Positions 62,422 through 64,000 of a DNA stretch of 64,000 nucleotides are shown here, one piece after another. Location: positions 42,927,069 through 42,991,068 of the forward strand of contig NC_090186.1 of NCBI RefSeq assembly GCF_024679245.1, read 5' to 3'. Position numbers and translations under genes: made by a program. The DNA comes from Pseudorasbora parva (lineage: Eukaryota > Chordata > Actinopteri > Cypriniformes > Gobionidae). The notes below the pieces were generated by a model. It had not been told where the DNA came from, ran no database searches, and saw only the letters and a list, made by a program, of their open reading frames with translations. The stretch's first letter is position 1, and each line of letters opens with the position of its first letter.

Positions 62422-64000
62422 ATGGGATATACATTCACAATGATCCTCTTTGGATTGTGCATCAACAGTGAAGTTGTGAAATGCTCCTCTGCGTGTTCAG
62501 CTGATGGCTATGCCGCCTTCTGCGCACATAAAGGTCTTCATCAGGTGCCAGAGCTTCCTACGCATGTCAATTATCTGGATCTGAGTTTAAACAACATTGC
62601 TGAACTCAACGAAGCATCTTTTTCTCATCTTGAAGGTCTGCAAGTCCTTAAACTGGAGCAACAAACACCAGGACTTGTGATCAGAAACAACACGTTTAGA
62701 AGACTCTCCAATCTAATATTACTTACACTAGACTTCAACTTCTTTTTGCAATTAGAGACAGGGGCTTTTAACGGATTATCCAAACTTGAGATTCTCACTC
62801 TCTCTCAGTGCAGTTTAGATGAGGCTATTTTGTCTGGTGACTTCCTCAAACCGCTGGTGTCTCTCGAGATGCTCGTTTTGCGTGGGAACAATATTCAAAG
62901 AATCCAGCCGGCATCTTTCTTTTTAAACATGAGGAGATTTCATGTGCTTGATCTTTCTCAAAACAAAGTGAAGAGCATCTGTGAAGAAGACCTCCTCAGC
63001 TTTCAGGGTAAACATTTCACTCTTCTGAAACTGTCCTCTGTGACACTGCAAGACATGAATGAGTACTGGTCAGGATGGGACAAGTGTGGAAACCCATTCA
63101 AGAACATGTCCATATCTACATTGGACCTCTCCGGAAACGGCTTTCATGTTAACATGGCAAAGCATTTTTTTGACGCAATCACTGGTACCAAAATCCAAAG
63201 TCTCATTCTCAGTAGCAGTTACAGCATGGGCAGTTCATTTGGTCATAAAAATTTCAAAGATCCAGACAAATCCACATTCAATGGTCTTTTGGCGAGTGGT
63301 ATTACAATTTTAGATTTGTCCAAATCAAATCTTTTTGCTCTGTCAAATTCAGTATTTAGTAATTTTCCAGATCTGGGACAAATTACATTGGCACAAAATG
63401 AGATCAACATTATTGAAACTGATGCATTTTTGGGTATGACGAATTTGCTAAAGCTAAACCTGTCCAAAAACTTCCTGGGTAGTATTGATTCTAATACATT
63501 TCAGAATCTAGAGAAACTTGAGCTGCTTGATTTGTCTTATAATCATATAAGGGTGCTTGGAGATAAATCACTTCAGGGACTTCCAAATTTGCTCATCTTA
63601 AATTTAACAGGAAATGCTCTTGAATCAGTTCATAAATTTGCAACTCTACCAAACCTGAAGATACTCTACTTGGGTGAGAACAGAGTTTCGTCTTTGTTTG
63701 GTTTACCCAACATTGCTAAAAATCTCACAACGCTTGATCTGGAATTTAACAGATTAAAGGCATTGTCAGATCTTTACACAATACTACAGGAATTTCCTCA
63801 AATAGAACAAATCTTTCTTCAAGGCAACATGTTTTCCAGTTGTTATAATCAAAAACAAACAGTGGCTTCAGACAAACTACAACTTCTTCATCTGGGACTC
63901 TCAACTATGCAACTGATCTGGTCTGAAGGAAAATGTTTAAATGTGTTTAACAATCTTCATCAGTTAGAACAGCTTTCTCTGACTGCCAATGGGTTACAGT
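62422..64000 (+). CDS. tlr5: Toll-like receptor 5, N-terminal part (runs off the window)
   Basis: TLR5 is the membrane receptor that recognises bacterial flagellin and signals through MyD88. The first 526 codons are open with no stop. The ATG at 62422 starts a signal peptide (about 1-20), followed by an N-terminal cysteine cap (Cys21, Cys25, Cys34) and a run of leucine-rich repeats. TLR5-specific stretches include VIRNNTFRRLSNL, the GKHFTLLKLSSV segment near residue 196, KCGNPFKNMSISTLDLSGNG near 222-241, FSSC near residue 473, and a segment ending CLNVFNNLHQLEQLSL, which parallels human TLR5. The rest of the ectodomain, transmembrane segment and TIR domain lie beyond 64000. An acceptor site ends at 62411, so the coding exon is probably not the first. 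Fish carry tlr5a and tlr5b copies and a soluble form; this fragment cannot tell which one it is, and the missing C-terminus leaves the soluble form possible. Confidence 0.92.
   Translation, partial: MGYTFTMILFGLCINSEVVKCSSACSADGYAAFCAHKGLHQVPELPTHVNYLDLSLNNIAELNEASFSHLEGLQVLKLEQQTPGLVIRNNTFRRLSNLILLTLDFNFFLQLETGAFNGLSKLEILTLSQCSLDEAILSGDFLKPLVSLEMLVLRGNNIQRIQPASFFLNMRRFHVLDLSQNKVKSICEEDLLSFQGKHFTLLKLSSVTLQDMNEYWSGWDKCGNPFKNMSISTLDLSGNGFHVNMAKHFFDAITGTKIQSLILSSSYSMGSSFGHKNFKDPDKSTFNGLLASGITILDLSKSNLFALSNSVFSNFPDLGQITLAQNEINIIETDAFLGMTNLLKLNLSKNFLGSIDSNTFQNLEKLELLDLSYNHIRVLGDKSLQGLPNLLILNLTGNALESVHKFATLPNLKILYLGENRVSSLFGLPNIAKNLTTLDLEFNRLKALSDLYTILQEFPQIEQIFLQGNMFSSCYNQKQTVASDKLQLLHLGLSTMQLIWSEGKCLNVFNNLHQLEQLSLTANGLQ

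Overview
The window looks like nuclear DNA from a cyprinid-type teleost fish (related to zebrafish, carp or goldfish). The reasons are an AT-rich, very repeat-dense sequence with long (TG)n, (TA)n and (GA)n tracts, many DNA transposons of cyprinid type, teleost Tc1 transposase remnants, a BEL/Pao retrotransposon, and two vertebrate genes, thrombomodulin and Toll-like receptor 5. The species is inferred from sequence style and was not tested by a search.

Layout. Positions 1-10400 hold no cellular gene that I can support. They contain a TTAA-flanked (Kolobok-like) element with a THAP exon and a second unrelated exon facing it, another TTAA element with a nested transposon carrying a decayed helicase exon, a roughly 1.9-kb minisatellite of 34-bp units, and a Tc1 fragment. 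Positions 10425-18103 are a complete BEL/Pao retrotransposon on the minus strand: two 847-bp LTRs that look identical, a 5-bp target duplication, a tRNA-Tyr-type primer site and one intact 1957-residue Gag-Pol frame. Positions 18104-54500 are layered transposons: three hAT-like elements with 8-bp duplications (one imperfect), foldback elements, several small inverted-repeat families ending in CACTGTAAAA, LINE 3' ends and a second Tc1 relic. They also include a near-perfect inverted repeat of about 290 bp at 48928-50529 and a second copy of the THAP element at 51178-52404.

Cellular genes lie at the right end, both on the plus strand. thbd (54810-56267) is an intronless thrombomodulin gene: signal peptide, C-type-lectin-like domain, EGF repeats, transmembrane helix and short tail. 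tlr5 begins at 62422 and runs off the window; its first 526 codons encode the signal peptide and most of the leucine-rich-repeat ectodomain. A strong splice acceptor sits just upstream of its ATG and a strong donor at 58705, so a 5'-untranslated exon and an intron of about 3.7 kb, packed with repeats, are inferred.

The most unusual content is in the mobile DNA. Two copies of one element family keep the first exons, with splice donors, of two different genes pointing at each other. A 535-bp transposon carries a helicase Q-motif and a dead Walker A motif. The BEL element looks young enough to be recently mobile.
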